Notes: generated by a model from the sequence alone, not told the origin. A stretch of 64,000 nucleotides of DNA from Microbacterium lushaniae (GCF_008727775.1 NZ_CP044232.1:1364001-1428000), one strand, 5' to 3'; positions 34,962 through 43,524 are shown, counted from the stretch's first letter. Numbers and translations: made by a program.

Positions 34962-35698
34962 GTCGAGTCCAGCAGCGTCCCCGCAGCCCATGTCGCCGTG
35001 AGCGCGAGCGCGCCGCCCAGCACCGTGCGCGCCATCGCGCGCAGCGGCGGCGCGCCGCCGATCCGAGCGGCGCCCGCGCCGGTGACGGCCAGGGCCAGCA
35101 GCACGGTGATGAAGGTGACCGTCACCCGCCATTCGGGCGGCGGCAGCAGGATCGCCGCCATGGGCAGGACCGCTCCGATCACGAACGCGGTGCCCGAGGA
35201 CAGCGCAGCGGTCCATGGGCTCACCACCTGCTCGGCGCTGATGGCGTACTCCGCCTCCAGGTGGGCGGCGAGCGGATCCTGTGCGGTGAGCTCTCCGGCC
35301 ACCTGCTGCGCCGTCGCGTCGGACAGGCCCTTCGCGCGATACGCCTCCTTCAGTCGCGCCAACTGGGCCTCGGGCGACGTGCTGAGTGCCTGGCGCTGAT
35401 GCGCGATCAGCGCCCGCTCGGTGTCGCGTTGACTGCTCACCGACACGTACTCGCCGACGGCCATCGAGATCGCGCCTCCGATCAGCGCGGCGGCGCCGGC
35501 GGTGACGATGTGCGAGATCTGGGCGCTCGCCCCCGCGACACCCACCACGACGGCGGCGACCGAGACGATGCCGTCGTTCGCCCCCAGCACGCCCGCGCGC
35601 AGCGAGTTCATGCGTGCCGCGAGGTCGCCTCCGCCCGTGTGCGCAGCGCTCGGGCCCGTGCCGGAATGCCGTCGCCGCGGACGGCCGGGAGTGCTCAC
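34949..35698 (-). CDS. VIT1/CCC1-family membrane protein (putative iron/manganese transporter)
   Basis: A 249-residue protein with the family start MNSLRAGVLGANDGIVSVAAVVVGV (residues 34-58), then AMAVGEYVSVSSQRDTE-like and RAKGLSDATAQQVAGEL, and about five helices. GTG 35698 overlaps the stop of the preceding small gene by four bases. Relatives move iron or manganese into vacuoles or out of the cytoplasm. It is the last gene of the erm operon. Confidence 0.9.
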   Translation of the reverse strand: MSTPGRPRRRHSGTGPSAAHTGGGDLAARMNSLRAGVLGANDGIVSVAAVVVGVAGASAQISHIVTAGAAALIGGAISMAVGEYVSVSSQRDTERALIAHQRQALSTSPEAQLARLKEAYRAKGLSDATAQQVAGELTAQDPLAAHLEAEYAISAEQVVSPWTAALSSGTAFVIGAVLPMAAILLPPPEWRVTVTFITVLLALAVTGAGAARIGGAPPLRAMARTVLGGALALTATWAAGTLLDSTGVV

Positions 35699-35853
35699 GG
35701 TCGCCCCCGCGCGGTCAGGAGCACGGCGACGCCCTCGGGCTCGATCAGCACGCGCACCACGAGGGCGACTCCGACGGCGCCGCCGGAGAGCTCGAGGCCG
35801 CGCCGGGCGAAGGTCTCCGCGAACTCCGGATACCTGTTGAGCCGACTTTTCAC
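35695..35853 (-). CDS. Small protein (52 residues) bridging erm and the VIT gene
   Basis: GTG 35853 overlaps the erm stop as GTGA, and the TGA at 35695-35697 overlaps the VIT start as GTGA. Such double 4-base overlaps strongly suggest a translated, coupled gene. The product has a polar first half (MKSRLNRYPEFAETFARRG) and a hydrophobic second half (GGAVGVALVVRVLI, GVAVLLTARG). It could be a small membrane protein. Family not recognised. Confidence 0.65.
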   Translation of the reverse strand: MKSRLNRYPEFAETFARRGLELSGGAVGVALVVRVLIEPEGVAVLLTARGRP

Positions 35854-36713
35854 CGCTGTCCCCCGTCCACGGCTCCATCCTCGCGAGCGCCATGTGAGCG
35901 GTCCAGGGACCTCGTCCCCGATGAGCGCCGCGTCCTCGTGCCATCGAGGCGAGCGGCCGCGCGCCAGATGTCCGCCCATTGCGCCGGACGCAGGTCGCGG
36001 GGGAGCGCAGAGGAGGGGACACCTGCACGCGCGAGGGCGTCGCCGACCGCCTGCGGCGATGACCCGGGTGCGGCGTTGGCGATGAGGCGCATCATGGTCC
36101 GGCCGCGTCCGGTGAACACCCGCCGGACGAACGCGGAGTACGCGCCGCGCTCGGCGAAGGGCACGAGAGGAGCGGTGCGCCGCTGAATGCGCAGTAGGCC
36201 CGCGTCCACTCCCGGACGGGGCGTGAACGCATGGGAGGGGATGCGCCCCTCCAGCGAGAACGAGAACCAGGGGTCGGTCTGTGCCGTCATCATCGTGCGC
36301 CCGCCCACCCCCGCGCGCTTGCGGGCGACCTCCCATTGCAGCACGAGCACGGCGTGCGTCCACGTGCCGGAGTGCAGGATGCGGCGCAGCAGCGGCGTGG
36401 TGAGGTGGAACGGGACGTTGCTGACGAGGGTGGGCCGATCCAGCGGCACCTGGAGCCCGTCGGCGGCGACGACGTCGATGTGGGGCGCGCGTCTGCGCAG
36501 CGCCTGTGCGCGTGCGGGGTCGATCTCGATCGCGCGCAGCGGCCGGGCGAGGCGGGACAGCGGGAGAGTCAGCGCGCCGTCGCCCGCTCCGATCTCCAGG
36601 ATGGAGCCGGGCGTCGAGTGCACGAGGTCGATGGTGCGGGCGATGGCGTGCGGGTCGCGGAGGAAGTTCTGGCCGAGCTCGGCGCGGCCGCCAGGAGGGG
36701 AGTGCATGGGCAT
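35850..36713 (-). CDS. erm: Erm-like 23S rRNA (adenine-N6)-dimethyltransferase
   Basis: A 287-residue methyltransferase. AELGQNFLRDP (11-21) is the Erm/KsgA opening, ILEIGAGDGALT (38-49) binds S-adenosylmethionine, and SNVPFHLTT with Asn98 to Phe102 is the catalytic motif in the Erm form (KsgA normally has NLPYN). Erm enzymes methylate A2058 of 23S rRNA and block macrolides, lincosamides and streptogramin B. The C-terminus is Arg-rich. Two ATGs (36713, 36707) lack a good ribosome-binding site. A short leader frame lies 146 bases upstream. Resistance is inferred from family, not shown. Confidence 0.85.
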   Translation of the reverse strand: MPMHSPPGGRAELGQNFLRDPHAIARTIDLVHSTPGSILEIGAGDGALTLPLSRLARPLRAIEIDPARAQALRRRAPHIDVVAADGLQVPLDRPTLVSNVPFHLTTPLLRRILHSGTWTHAVLVLQWEVARKRAGVGGRTMMTAQTDPWFSFSLEGRIPSHAFTPRPGVDAGLLRIQRRTAPLVPFAERGAYSAFVRRVFTGRGRTMMRLIANAAPGSSPQAVGDALARAGVPSSALPRDLRPAQWADIWRAAARLDGTRTRRSSGTRSLDRSHGAREDGAVDGGQR

Positions 36714-36767
36714 GCGAATGGTCCAGTCGTACTCGGGTGCGGAGCACGCGGACGACGCGGCGGAGCT

Positions 36768-36784
36768 CGCCCCGGTGAGGGGCG
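36768..36784 (-). promoter_or_regulatory. Hairpin in the erm leader
   Basis: CGCCCC, a 5-base loop and GGGGCG form a perfect 6-base stem between the leader peptide and erm, 55 bases before the erm ATG. It may be part of an attenuation structure that hides or exposes the erm start. Confidence 0.35.
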
Positions 36785-36858
36785 GTGAATCACGCTCGTC
36801 GGTCCGGGCGCAGGGTCCGGAGCGGAGCGACCGGCTGTTGCGTCAGCGGGGCGCGCCG

Positions 36859-36921
36859 TCAGGCGCTGCGCAGCCGCGTCAGGGCGAGGCGGCCGAACGC
36901 CCCGTGATCGGTGTATGCCAT
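36859..36921 (-). CDS. Candidate erm leader peptide (20 residues) with RLR motif
   Basis: The frame from ATG 36921 encodes 20 residues, with HGAF at 6-9 and TRLRS at 15-19, then TGA. Arg-Leu-Arg is the known +X+ macrolide-arrest motif of leaders such as ErmDL, and leaders of actinobacterial erm genes have a similar AFLRLR stretch. A TACGAT box (36929-36934) ends seven bases before the ATG, so the mRNA may start at this codon. Stalling by a macrolide would refold the following 145 bases and open the erm start. Confidence 0.55.
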   Translation of the reverse strand: MAYTDHGAFGRLALTRLRSA

Positions 36922-36971
36922 GCGCGCGATCGTAGCGGAACCTGCGGGGCGAGCGGGAGCCCTTCGTCGCA

Positions 36972-37847
36972 TCAGGTGTGCGGCCCGACCGCCTCATCCA
37001 GTCCCGCGATGGCGTGCAACCGGTCGGGGCCGGCCAAGACCTCCAGAGCCGTGATGCGGCCACGCTGGATGCCGAAGAGCATCACCGACACGATGCGGCC
37101 GCGCACCACCGCGGCCACGGCAGGACGGCCGTTGATGAGCACGCGCGTGGAATTCGCGGCGAGCTTGGCCGACAGCGCCGCCCGCTCCGCGATGTCGCGC
37201 GCCCCGCGGATCGTCTCGCTGTGCGTGCCGTAGTCGGCCCGCAGCACCGCGCCCTCGTCCAGAAGTTCCAGCAGCGTCGCGAACTCACCCTCCCGCGCTG
37301 CCCGAAGCCACGCGGCGACCAGCCGGTCGTCCGTGCGCGATACGGCCCGCGAGGGCGCCGCGCCGCGCACCCTGGCACGCGCGCGGGAGGCGAGTTTCCG
37401 AGCGCTCGCTTCGCTGCGATCGAGGATGGCGGCCACCTCGGGGAAGGAGAGACCGAAGACGTCGTGCAGGACGAACGAGAGCCGCTCGGCGGGGCCGAGC
37501 GTCTCGAGCACCACGAGCAGGGCGACTCCGACCCGATCGGCCGCGGATGCTTCGTCCTCCGGGCTGGGCGCGACATCCGCGTGCGCGGGCCATCGTTCGG
37601 CGCTCAGTGGCGCTTCATGGCGTCGGCGGGCCGAACGCAGGACGTCGAGGCTCAGTCGCGATACGACCGTGGTCATCCACGCGGCGAGATTGTCGATGCC
37701 CGCCGGGTCCACGCGCTGCAGGCGCAGCCATGCGTCCTGGACGACGTCCTCGGCCTCTGCCGCATCGCCCAGGAGGTTGACGGCGATGGCGACCAGGCGC
37801 GGACGCTGTGACTGGAACCACCGTGCCAGCATCCTCGGGTCGGTCAT
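36972..37847 (-). CDS. ECF sigma factor with C-terminal SnoaL-like domain (SigJ/ECF41-like)
   Basis: A 291-residue protein: sigma region 2 (LVAIAVNLLGDAAEAEDVVQDAWLRL, about 18-43), region 4 (RLSFVLHDVFGLSFPEVAAILDRSEASARKLASRAR, about 122-158) and a SnoaL-type domain from about 175 to 280, which controls activity in ECF41-type factors. Target promoters are not readable. It lies upstream of the erm leader on the same strand, with the stop 50 bases before the leader's ATG. Confidence 0.9.
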   Translation of the reverse strand: MTDPRMLARWFQSQRPRLVAIAVNLLGDAAEAEDVVQDAWLRLQRVDPAGIDNLAAWMTTVVSRLSLDVLRSARRRHEAPLSAERWPAHADVAPSPEDEASAADRVGVALLVVLETLGPAERLSFVLHDVFGLSFPEVAAILDRSEASARKLASRARARVRGAAPSRAVSRTDDRLVAAWLRAAREGEFATLLELLDEGAVLRADYGTHSETIRGARDIAERAALSAKLAANSTRVLINGRPAVAAVVRGRIVSVMLFGIQRGRITALEVLAGPDRLHAIAGLDEAVGPHT

Positions 37848-37868
37848 GTCGCCGCTGCCTCTCCTGCG

Positions 37869-38408
37869 TCATGGGTATGACGGTTTCGGCGCCTGACCTG
37901 TGACCGCGTCAGCCACGCCCGCCTGGTGGGGCGAGGCGCCCGCCCGGACGACGGCGGGGACGTGGCGCACCGGGAAGTTCACCGAACGGGCGATGAAGCA
38001 GTAATCGCCCACCTCGCCGTGCAGTCGCTCGGCGAGGTCGAGGTCGCTCTCCGCCGAGACGACGACCCGCGGACGCAGGACGACTTCGGAGAACCGTCCG
38101 GCGCCGGTGTCGTCCTCCGCCATCGTGCCGGTCGCGTCGTCGTGATACTCCGTCACGACCACACCCGCCGTTCCGGCGAGGTGGAGGTACCAGAGCATGT
38201 GGCATTGCGACAGGGAGGCGACCAGGAGCTGCTCGGGGTTCCAGCGGCTGCGATCGCCGCGGAAGGCCGGATCGGAGGATCCGGGGATGGGCGGGGCGTC
38301 CGGATGCGACACGACGTGGTCGCGCGAATAGTCCCGGTAGCCGGAGGTGCCGGTGCCCCGATTGCCCGTCCACTCCAGCGACAGCGAGTACGTGTGCGCG
38401 CGGCTCAT
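37869..38408 (-). CDS. OsmC-family peroxiredoxin-like protein
   Basis: A 179-residue protein with Cys in ASLSQCHMLWYLHLA and a second Cys in GDYCFIARSVNFPV, the pair expected for OsmC/Ohr hydroperoxide reductases. The ATG at 38408 has GGAGG six bases upstream and overlaps the stop of the GntR gene by four bases. It detoxifies organic peroxides or related compounds in the cytoplasm; induction through the GntR protein is likely. Confidence 0.88.
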   Translation of the reverse strand: MSRAHTYSLSLEWTGNRGTGTSGYRDYSRDHVVSHPDAPPIPGSSDPAFRGDRSRWNPEQLLVASLSQCHMLWYLHLAGTAGVVVTEYHDDATGTMAEDDTGAGRFSEVVLRPRVVVSAESDLDLAERLHGEVGDYCFIARSVNFPVRHVPAVVRAGASPHQAGVADAVTGQAPKPSYP

Positions 38409-39037
38409 GAGTCCTCCTTCGACAGGACCTCTCGGGTATGACGGACGTGGTCGGCAGCGGAGCGCGCGGCCGCCGGCGCGTCGCCCGCCGCGAGGGCATC
38501 CAGCATCCGGCGGTGTTCCAGGTCGACGCTGTCTGCCCGGCGCGCCTCGTCCAGGCCGGCTCGGGTGGCGATGGCGATGAGGTTCCAGTAGCCCTCGAGA
38601 GTGCGCTGCACGAGCGGGTTCTCGCACAGTGCCGTCGCGGCGAGATGGAATTCCCGGTTCGCCGAGACGGCGGATGCGAGCTCGCCCGCGCGCGTGCGCT
38701 CGTCCGCCGCCGCGGCGAGCGCCCGCAGCCGCGTGAGCTGCACCGGGGCGACCAGCCCCTCGGCGACGCGTTCGGCCGCGCGGCCCAGCGCCCACGACTC
38801 CAGCGCCTCGCGGGCCTCCAGCACCAGGACGAGCGCCGCGGCGTCCAGCGACGCGACCCGCACGCCGCGACCGCGCGCATGGACGAGGCCGTCACCCTCC
38901 AGGCGAGCCAGCGCCTCTCTGACGGGAGTGCGCGACACGTGCAGCCGCTCCGACAATTCGCTCTCCGACACCCGCACGCCCGGATGGATGGCGCCGGACA
39001 CCACGAGATCCTTCAACGCTTCGTACACCTCGGCCAC
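38405..39037 (-). CDS. GntR-family regulator (FCD subfamily)
   Basis: A 210-residue protein with a GntR winged helix (VRVSESELSERLHVSRTPVREALARLEGDGL, about 22-52) and an FCD ligand domain. The start is GTG 39037. An AATAAT box ends six bases upstream, so the mRNA may be leaderless. The ATTGCAT direct repeat overlaps this promoter. It is co-transcribed with the OsmC gene. Confidence 0.9.
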   Translation of the reverse strand: MAEVYEALKDLVVSGAIHPGVRVSESELSERLHVSRTPVREALARLEGDGLVHARGRGVRVASLDAAALVLVLEAREALESWALGRAAERVAEGLVAPVQLTRLRALAAAADERTRAGELASAVSANREFHLAATALCENPLVQRTLEGYWNLIAIATRAGLDEARRADSVDLEHRRMLDALAAGDAPAAARSAADHVRHTREVLSKEDS

Positions 39038-39046
39038 GCGGCGATT

Positions 39047-39072
39047 ATTGCATGCACAAGATCACATTGCAT
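39047..39072. promoter_or_regulatory. Direct repeat ATTGCAT upstream of the GntR gene
   Basis: ATTGCAT occurs at 39047-39053 and 39066-39072, 19 bases apart, next to the probable -10 box of the gntR gene. Two half-sites on one face would suit a regulator; the intervening GCACAAGATCAC is AT-rich for this genome. Confidence 0.35.
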
Positions 39073-39171
39073 ACATATCTCCGGTCGCATGAAGCGTCGC
39101 GGTGGTCACACTTCACCCCGCGTCGCCGTCATCGCAGCGGGCGTGGATCGCGCCCGGAGACGGAGACCACC

Positions 39172-39981
39172 ATGCCCACGATGCTCGTGACCGGCGGAAC
39201 CGGAAACCTCGGGCGCCATGTCGTGCCGCTGCTGCGCGATGCGGGCGCCACCGTCCGCGTACTCAGTCGCACGGCGACGCCCGACGCGCGCGGCATCCCC
39301 GTCCTGCGCGGCGACACCGTCGCGGGTGTCGGGCTGGACGCCGCGATGGCGGGCGCCGACGTGGTGCTGCACCTGGCCGGCGGGCGCAAGGGCGACGATG
39401 TGGCAGCGCGCAACGTCGCGGCGGCCGCCGGACGGACCGGTGTCGCCCACCTCGTCCTGATCTCCGTCATCGGGGCGGACGCGATGCCGATCGGCTACTT
39501 CCGCGCCAAGGCGGCGGCGGAGGAGGAGATCCGCAGCTGCGCGGTCCCGCACAGCATCCTGCGTGCGGCGCAGTTCCACGACTTCGTCCTGGCCACGATC
39601 GGGGCCATGGCCAGACTCCCGGTCGTCCCGGCGCCGCGGGGTCTGCGGTTCGAGCCGGTCGATGTCGCCGAGGTGGCCGCGCGGCTCGCGCGCGTGGCGA
39701 TGGACGGCCCTGCGGGCCGGGTCCCCGACTTCGCCGGACCCACCGTGCTGGACGTGCCGCAGATCCTGGGTCCGCTGCTGAAGACGAGGCGGCGCCGCCG
39801 GTGGACGGTGCCCGTGCCGCTGGGCGGCGCGATCGGCGCCGCCTACCGGGACGGACGCAACCTCGCCGGTCCGGATGCTGCGCGCGGAACGCTCACGTGG
39901 CCCGAATTCCTGGTGACGCGCGCCGCGGCATCCGCGCCGAACGCGAGCGCTCGGTCGGGCGCACCGTCACGTTCCCCGTGA
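39172..39981 (+). CDS. NAD(P)-binding protein, NmrA/atypical SDR type
   Basis: A 269-residue protein starting MLVTGGTGNLGRHV, a classical NAD(P)-binding glycine motif (GGTGNLG, 8-14). It has the family region LVLISVIGADAMPIGYFRAKAAAEE near 95-120. The catalytic Tyr-Lys pattern is present only as YFRAK, so it may be a sensor or an isomerase-like member rather than a dehydrogenase. Substrate unknown. Confidence 0.85.
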   Translation: MPTMLVTGGTGNLGRHVVPLLRDAGATVRVLSRTATPDARGIPVLRGDTVAGVGLDAAMAGADVVLHLAGGRKGDDVAARNVAAAAGRTGVAHLVLISVIGADAMPIGYFRAKAAAEEEIRSCAVPHSILRAAQFHDFVLATIGAMARLPVVPAPRGLRFEPVDVAEVAARLARVAMDGPAGRVPDFAGPTVLDVPQILGPLLKTRRRRRWTVPVPLGGAIGAAYRDGRNLAGPDAARGTLTWPEFLVTRAAASAPNASARSGAPSRSP

Positions 39982-40060
39982 CCGTGCCTGCCGCGCCCGG
40001 TGCGGGTGTGGCAGGGTCGTAGTCGGCCGGCACACCGCCGGGCGCGAAAGGATCCTCCCC

Positions 40061-41050
40061 ATGCAGCACCGTGATTTCGCCCGCACCGGCCGCTCGGTCT
40101 CGGTCATCGGACTGGGGACGTGGCAGCTCGGGGGCGACTGGGGCGATGTCAGCGAGGATGACGCCACGGCCGTGCTGGCTGCATCCGCGGACCGCGGCGT
40201 GACCCTCTTCGACACCGCCGACGTGTATGGCGATGGGCGCAGCGAAGCGATCATCGGCCGCTTCCTCGCGTCGCGCCCGGACGCCGGCATCACCGTCGCG
40301 ACCAAGATGGGCCGGCGCATGGCGCAGGAGCCGGGCAACTACACGCCGGAGAACTTCCGCGCCTGGACGGAGCGGTCCCGGCGCAACCTCGGCGTCGACA
40401 CGCTCGACCTGGTGCAGCTGCACTGCCCGCCCTCCGCCGTCATCGAGGCGGACGCGACCTACGACGCGCTGGACGCGCTCGTGGCCGACGGTGCGATCGC
40501 GGCGTACGGCGTCTCGGTGGAGACGTGCGCGCAGGCGCTCGCCGCCATCGCGCGCCCGCACGTGACGAACGTGCAGATCATCGTCAACCCGTTCCGCCTC
40601 AAGCCCCTCGACGAGGTCCTCCCGGCCGCGCACGCCGCCGGGGTCGCCGTCTTCGCCCGCGTGCCGCTGGCCTCAGGGCTGCTGTCGGGCCGCTACACCG
40701 CTTCCACGACGTTCGCGGCGAACGACCATCGCTCCTTCAACCGTCACGGCGAGGCGTTCGACCGGGGCGAGACGTTCTCGGGCGTGGATTTCGAGACCGG
40801 CGTCGCGGCGGCCGCCGAGCTGGCAGCAGCCCTCCCGGCCGGTGTGCCGCTGCCGGCGGCGACGCTGGCCTGGATCGCGGCGCAGCCGGGCATCACGAGC
40901 GTCATCCCCGGCGCACGCAACCCCGGTCAGGCGGAGGCGAATGCGGATGCCGCCGCCCTCCTGGACAGCGGAGACCTCGCGGGCTTCGACGCGGCCGTGC
41001 ACCGGGTGTACGACGAGCGCCTGCGGGCCCACATCCACCCGCTCTGGTGA
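40061..41050 (+). CDS. Aldo/keto reductase
   Basis: A 329-residue TIM-barrel NADPH oxidoreductase. The catalytic tetrad is visible as Asp and Tyr in FDTADVYGDGRSE, Lys in VATKMG and His in LVQLHCPP. The end contains TSVIPGARNPGQAEANADAAAL, the usual cofactor-binding region. Function: reduction of aldehydes or ketones, specificity unknown. Confidence 0.92.
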   Translation: MQHRDFARTGRSVSVIGLGTWQLGGDWGDVSEDDATAVLAASADRGVTLFDTADVYGDGRSEAIIGRFLASRPDAGITVATKMGRRMAQEPGNYTPENFRAWTERSRRNLGVDTLDLVQLHCPPSAVIEADATYDALDALVADGAIAAYGVSVETCAQALAAIARPHVTNVQIIVNPFRLKPLDEVLPAAHAAGVAVFARVPLASGLLSGRYTASTTFAANDHRSFNRHGEAFDRGETFSGVDFETGVAAAAELAAALPAGVPLPAATLAWIAAQPGITSVIPGARNPGQAEANADAAALLDSGDLAGFDAAVHRVYDERLRAHIHPLW

Positions 41051-41051
41051 C

Positions 41052-41618
41052 GTGGGCTTCACACGCGCCGAACTGGAGTCGTATCGCGACGCGACGATTC
41101 CCGACCTCATGCCCGACCGGCCCCGGCTGGTGTTCGTCGGCATCAACCCCGGGTTGTGGACCGCGGCCACCGGGACGCCGTTCGCCCATCCCGGCAACCG
41201 CTTCTATCCGGCGCTCGTGGCGGCAGGCGTCCTGCCGCGGCTCCCGGCGTTCTCGGAGCCGCTGAGCGAGGCCGACCGCGCGATGATCCTGGACGCCGGA
41301 ATCGGCATCACCAGTCTCGTCCGGCGTGCGACCGCCCGCGCGGACGAGCTCACGCGCGACGAACTGCGCGCAGGTGCCGAGCGGGTGACAGCGGATGCGG
41401 CGCGCTGGCGTCCCCGTGTCATCGCGGTCGTGGGGGTCACGGCGTACCGGCAGGGCTTCGACCGTCCGCGCGCGAAGGCGGGACGCCAGTCGGAGCAGAT
41501 CGGCGGCGTCGAGACCTGGGTCGTGCCGAATCCGAGCGGGCTGAACGCGCACGACACCGTCGCCACGCTCGCCGAGGCGTATGCCGCACCCGCACGCGCG
41601 GCCGGCGTCCTGCCCTGA
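41052..41618 (+). CDS. mug: Mismatch-specific uracil/thymine DNA glycosylase (Mug type)
   Basis: A 188-residue enzyme with FVGINPGLWTAATGTPFAHPGNRFYPAL near 28-55 and VPNPSGLNAH near 158-167, the two active-site motifs of Mug/TDG glycosylases that remove U or T from mismatches with G. It begins with GTG one base after the aldo/keto reductase stop. It ends six bases from the convergent response regulator gene. Confidence 0.92.
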   Translation: MGFTRAELESYRDATIPDLMPDRPRLVFVGINPGLWTAATGTPFAHPGNRFYPALVAAGVLPRLPAFSEPLSEADRAMILDAGIGITSLVRRATARADELTRDELRAGAERVTADAARWRPRVIAVVGVTAYRQGFDRPRAKAGRQSEQIGGVETWVVPNPSGLNAHDTVATLAEAYAAPARAAGVLP

Positions 41619-41624
41619 CCCGCC

Positions 41625-42281
41625 TCAGCGGATGTCGACCGCGCCGGTGCGGATGCCCCACAGCACCGCCTGCAGGCGGTCGCGGGCGCCGGTCTTCTGC
41701 AGGATCTGTGCGAGGTGGTACTTCACGGTGGTCGGCTCGACATACAGGCGCTCGGCGATCTCGCTGTTCGACAGCCCCTCGGCGAGCAGGCCGAGCACCT
41801 CGTGCTCGCGGTCGGTGAGGGCGACGGGCAGGGCCGCCGGCGGCTGGGGTGCGCGGCGTCGCGCGGTGAACTCCCGCAGGATGCGGCGCGTCAGGCGTTG
41901 ATCCAGCGTGCCTTCACCGGCGGCGACCGAACGGATGGCGGCGACCAGCGTCGCCTCGTCGGCGCCCTTGAGCAGGAAGCCCGCCGCACCTGCCTCCAGC
42001 GCCGCGAACACGTCGTCGTCGATGTCGAAGGTCGTGAGGACGAGGACCTCGGTGGTCAGCTCCGCGTCGGCGGAGATGGCCCGGGTCGCAGCGATGCCGT
42101 CGGTGCCCGGCATCCGGATGTCCATGCAGACCACGTCGGGGCGGAGGGAGCGGGTCAGCGCGATCGCCTCCGCCCCGTCGGCGGCCTCGCCCACGACCTC
42201 CAGGTCGGGTTCGGCGCCGAGGATGACCGACAGGCCTGCGCGGACGATGGTCTGGTCATCGGCGATGAGCACCCTGATCAT
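41625..42281 (-). CDS. Two-component response regulator, NarL/LuxR type
   Basis: A 218-residue protein: receiver domain with Asp8, Asp9 and phospho-acceptor Asp54 (VVCMDIRMPG), then a LuxR helix-turn-helix (LTDREHEVLGLLAEGLSNSEIAERLYVEPTTVKYHL). It overlaps the sensor kinase gene by four bases (ATGA), so the two form a pair. Confidence 0.94.
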   Translation of the reverse strand: MIRVLIADDQTIVRAGLSVILGAEPDLEVVGEAADGAEAIALTRSLRPDVVCMDIRMPGTDGIAATRAISADAELTTEVLVLTTFDIDDDVFAALEAGAAGFLLKGADEATLVAAIRSVAAGEGTLDQRLTRRILREFTARRRAPQPPAALPVALTDREHEVLGLLAEGLSNSEIAERLYVEPTTVKYHLAQILQKTGARDRLQAVLWGIRTGAVDIR

Positions 42282-43507
42282 GCGCGTCCTTCTGCCTTCT
42301 CCTCAGCCACCGTGACCACCAGCTCGTTGCACCAGCCTCCGTCCGGCTCGGCGCCGGTGGTGAGCTGCGCCCCGATGAGATCCGCGCGTTCGCGCATCCC
42401 GGCGAGCCCGTAGCCGTCGGTTCGACGGCGCGCGGGTGGCGGGGCCGGCGGGCGGTCGTTGCCCACGACGACCCGCAGCATCCCACCCGTCGACTCGATC
42501 CGCACGACGGATGCGGCGCCGGGCGCGTGGTGCGCGACGTTGGCGAGAGACTCCTGCACCATGCGGTACACGGCCGCGTCGGCCAACGGCGACAGCGTCG
42601 GGAGGGCGTCGTCCATCAGGAGCTCGACGCGGCGGCCGGCCGTGCGCGCCTGCCCCACGAGCTCCGGCACCCGCGCGAGCGACGGTGCCGCGGCGGGAGC
42701 ATGCGATCCGTCCCCGTCGGTGCCCTCGTCGCGGAGGAGCCCCACGGTGCGGCGCAGGTCGGCCAGCGCCGTGCGGGCCTCCTCCTGCACGCTGCCGAGC
42801 AGGTCGCGAGTGCGCGCCGGGTCGGTGGCGGCGAGGGCGGACGCGGCCTGCGCGGTGACGATGATGCCGGAGAGGTGGTGGCCGGCGATGTCGTGCAGCT
42901 CCCGCGCGAGGGCGGTGCGCTCGGCGCGGAGGGCGCGTGCGGTCGCCTCGCGCCGGCCGCGCTCGAGCAGCGCCGCGCGCTCCCGCTCCGCCACGGCCAG
43001 GCGTGCGCGGTTGCGGACGTACTCTGCGGCCCCGACGGGCAGCACATACAGGACGATGACCCGCGCCGCCGCGGCGACCGCGATCGCGAGCACCGGAAGG
43101 CCCGCGACCGCCATGGCGGTCGCGCTGACGACGATCGTCGCGACGGCCGCGCAGACCAGCGCCGCAGTGGCGCCCGGCGTGCCCCGCCGCCACACGGCGT
43201 AGACGGCGATGAGCACGGCCAGGGCGCCGATCCCCAGCTGACCGCCGCTGGTGGCGAGGATCACCAGATCCAGCGCGACGACGATGCCCAGCACCGTCCG
43301 CGGCGCACGCTCGCGCCACAGCAGTGCGACGGCCTGCAGCATGACCAGGGCGGCGTGGCCCAGGGGAGGCAGGGGTGAGAGCACCGGATCGTCGACCCCG
43401 GTCAGGTCGATGCCGACATACCCCACGGCGACGGCGGCGGTGAGCACCGGAGCGACCGCTGCGCGCACCCGCGAGGCCGGGGCGGCAGGGGCGGTGGCGA
43501 CGGACAT
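42278..43507 (-). CDS. Two-component sensor histidine kinase, NarL/DesK type
   Basis: A 409-residue protein with about five membrane helices in the first 160 residues, a coiled-coil (163-195) and the HisKA_3 domain with His205 in TALARELHDIAGHHLSG, then a HATPase_c domain ending GYGLAGMRERADLIGAQL. The short extracellular loops suggest sensing in or near the membrane. ATG 43507 is chosen. It phosphorylates the downstream response regulator; the target genes are unknown. Confidence 0.92.
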   Translation of the reverse strand: MSVATAPAAPASRVRAAVAPVLTAAVAVGYVGIDLTGVDDPVLSPLPPLGHAALVMLQAVALLWRERAPRTVLGIVVALDLVILATSGGQLGIGALAVLIAVYAVWRRGTPGATAALVCAAVATIVVSATAMAVAGLPVLAIAVAAAARVIVLYVLPVGAAEYVRNRARLAVAERERAALLERGRREATARALRAERTALARELHDIAGHHLSGIIVTAQAASALAATDPARTRDLLGSVQEEARTALADLRRTVGLLRDEGTDGDGSHAPAAAPSLARVPELVGQARTAGRRVELLMDDALPTLSPLADAAVYRMVQESLANVAHHAPGAASVVRIESTGGMLRVVVGNDRPPAPPPARRRTDGYGLAGMRERADLIGAQLTTGAEPDGGWCNELVVTVAEEKAEGRA

Positions 43508-43524
43508 GGAGTGAGTCAACCACG

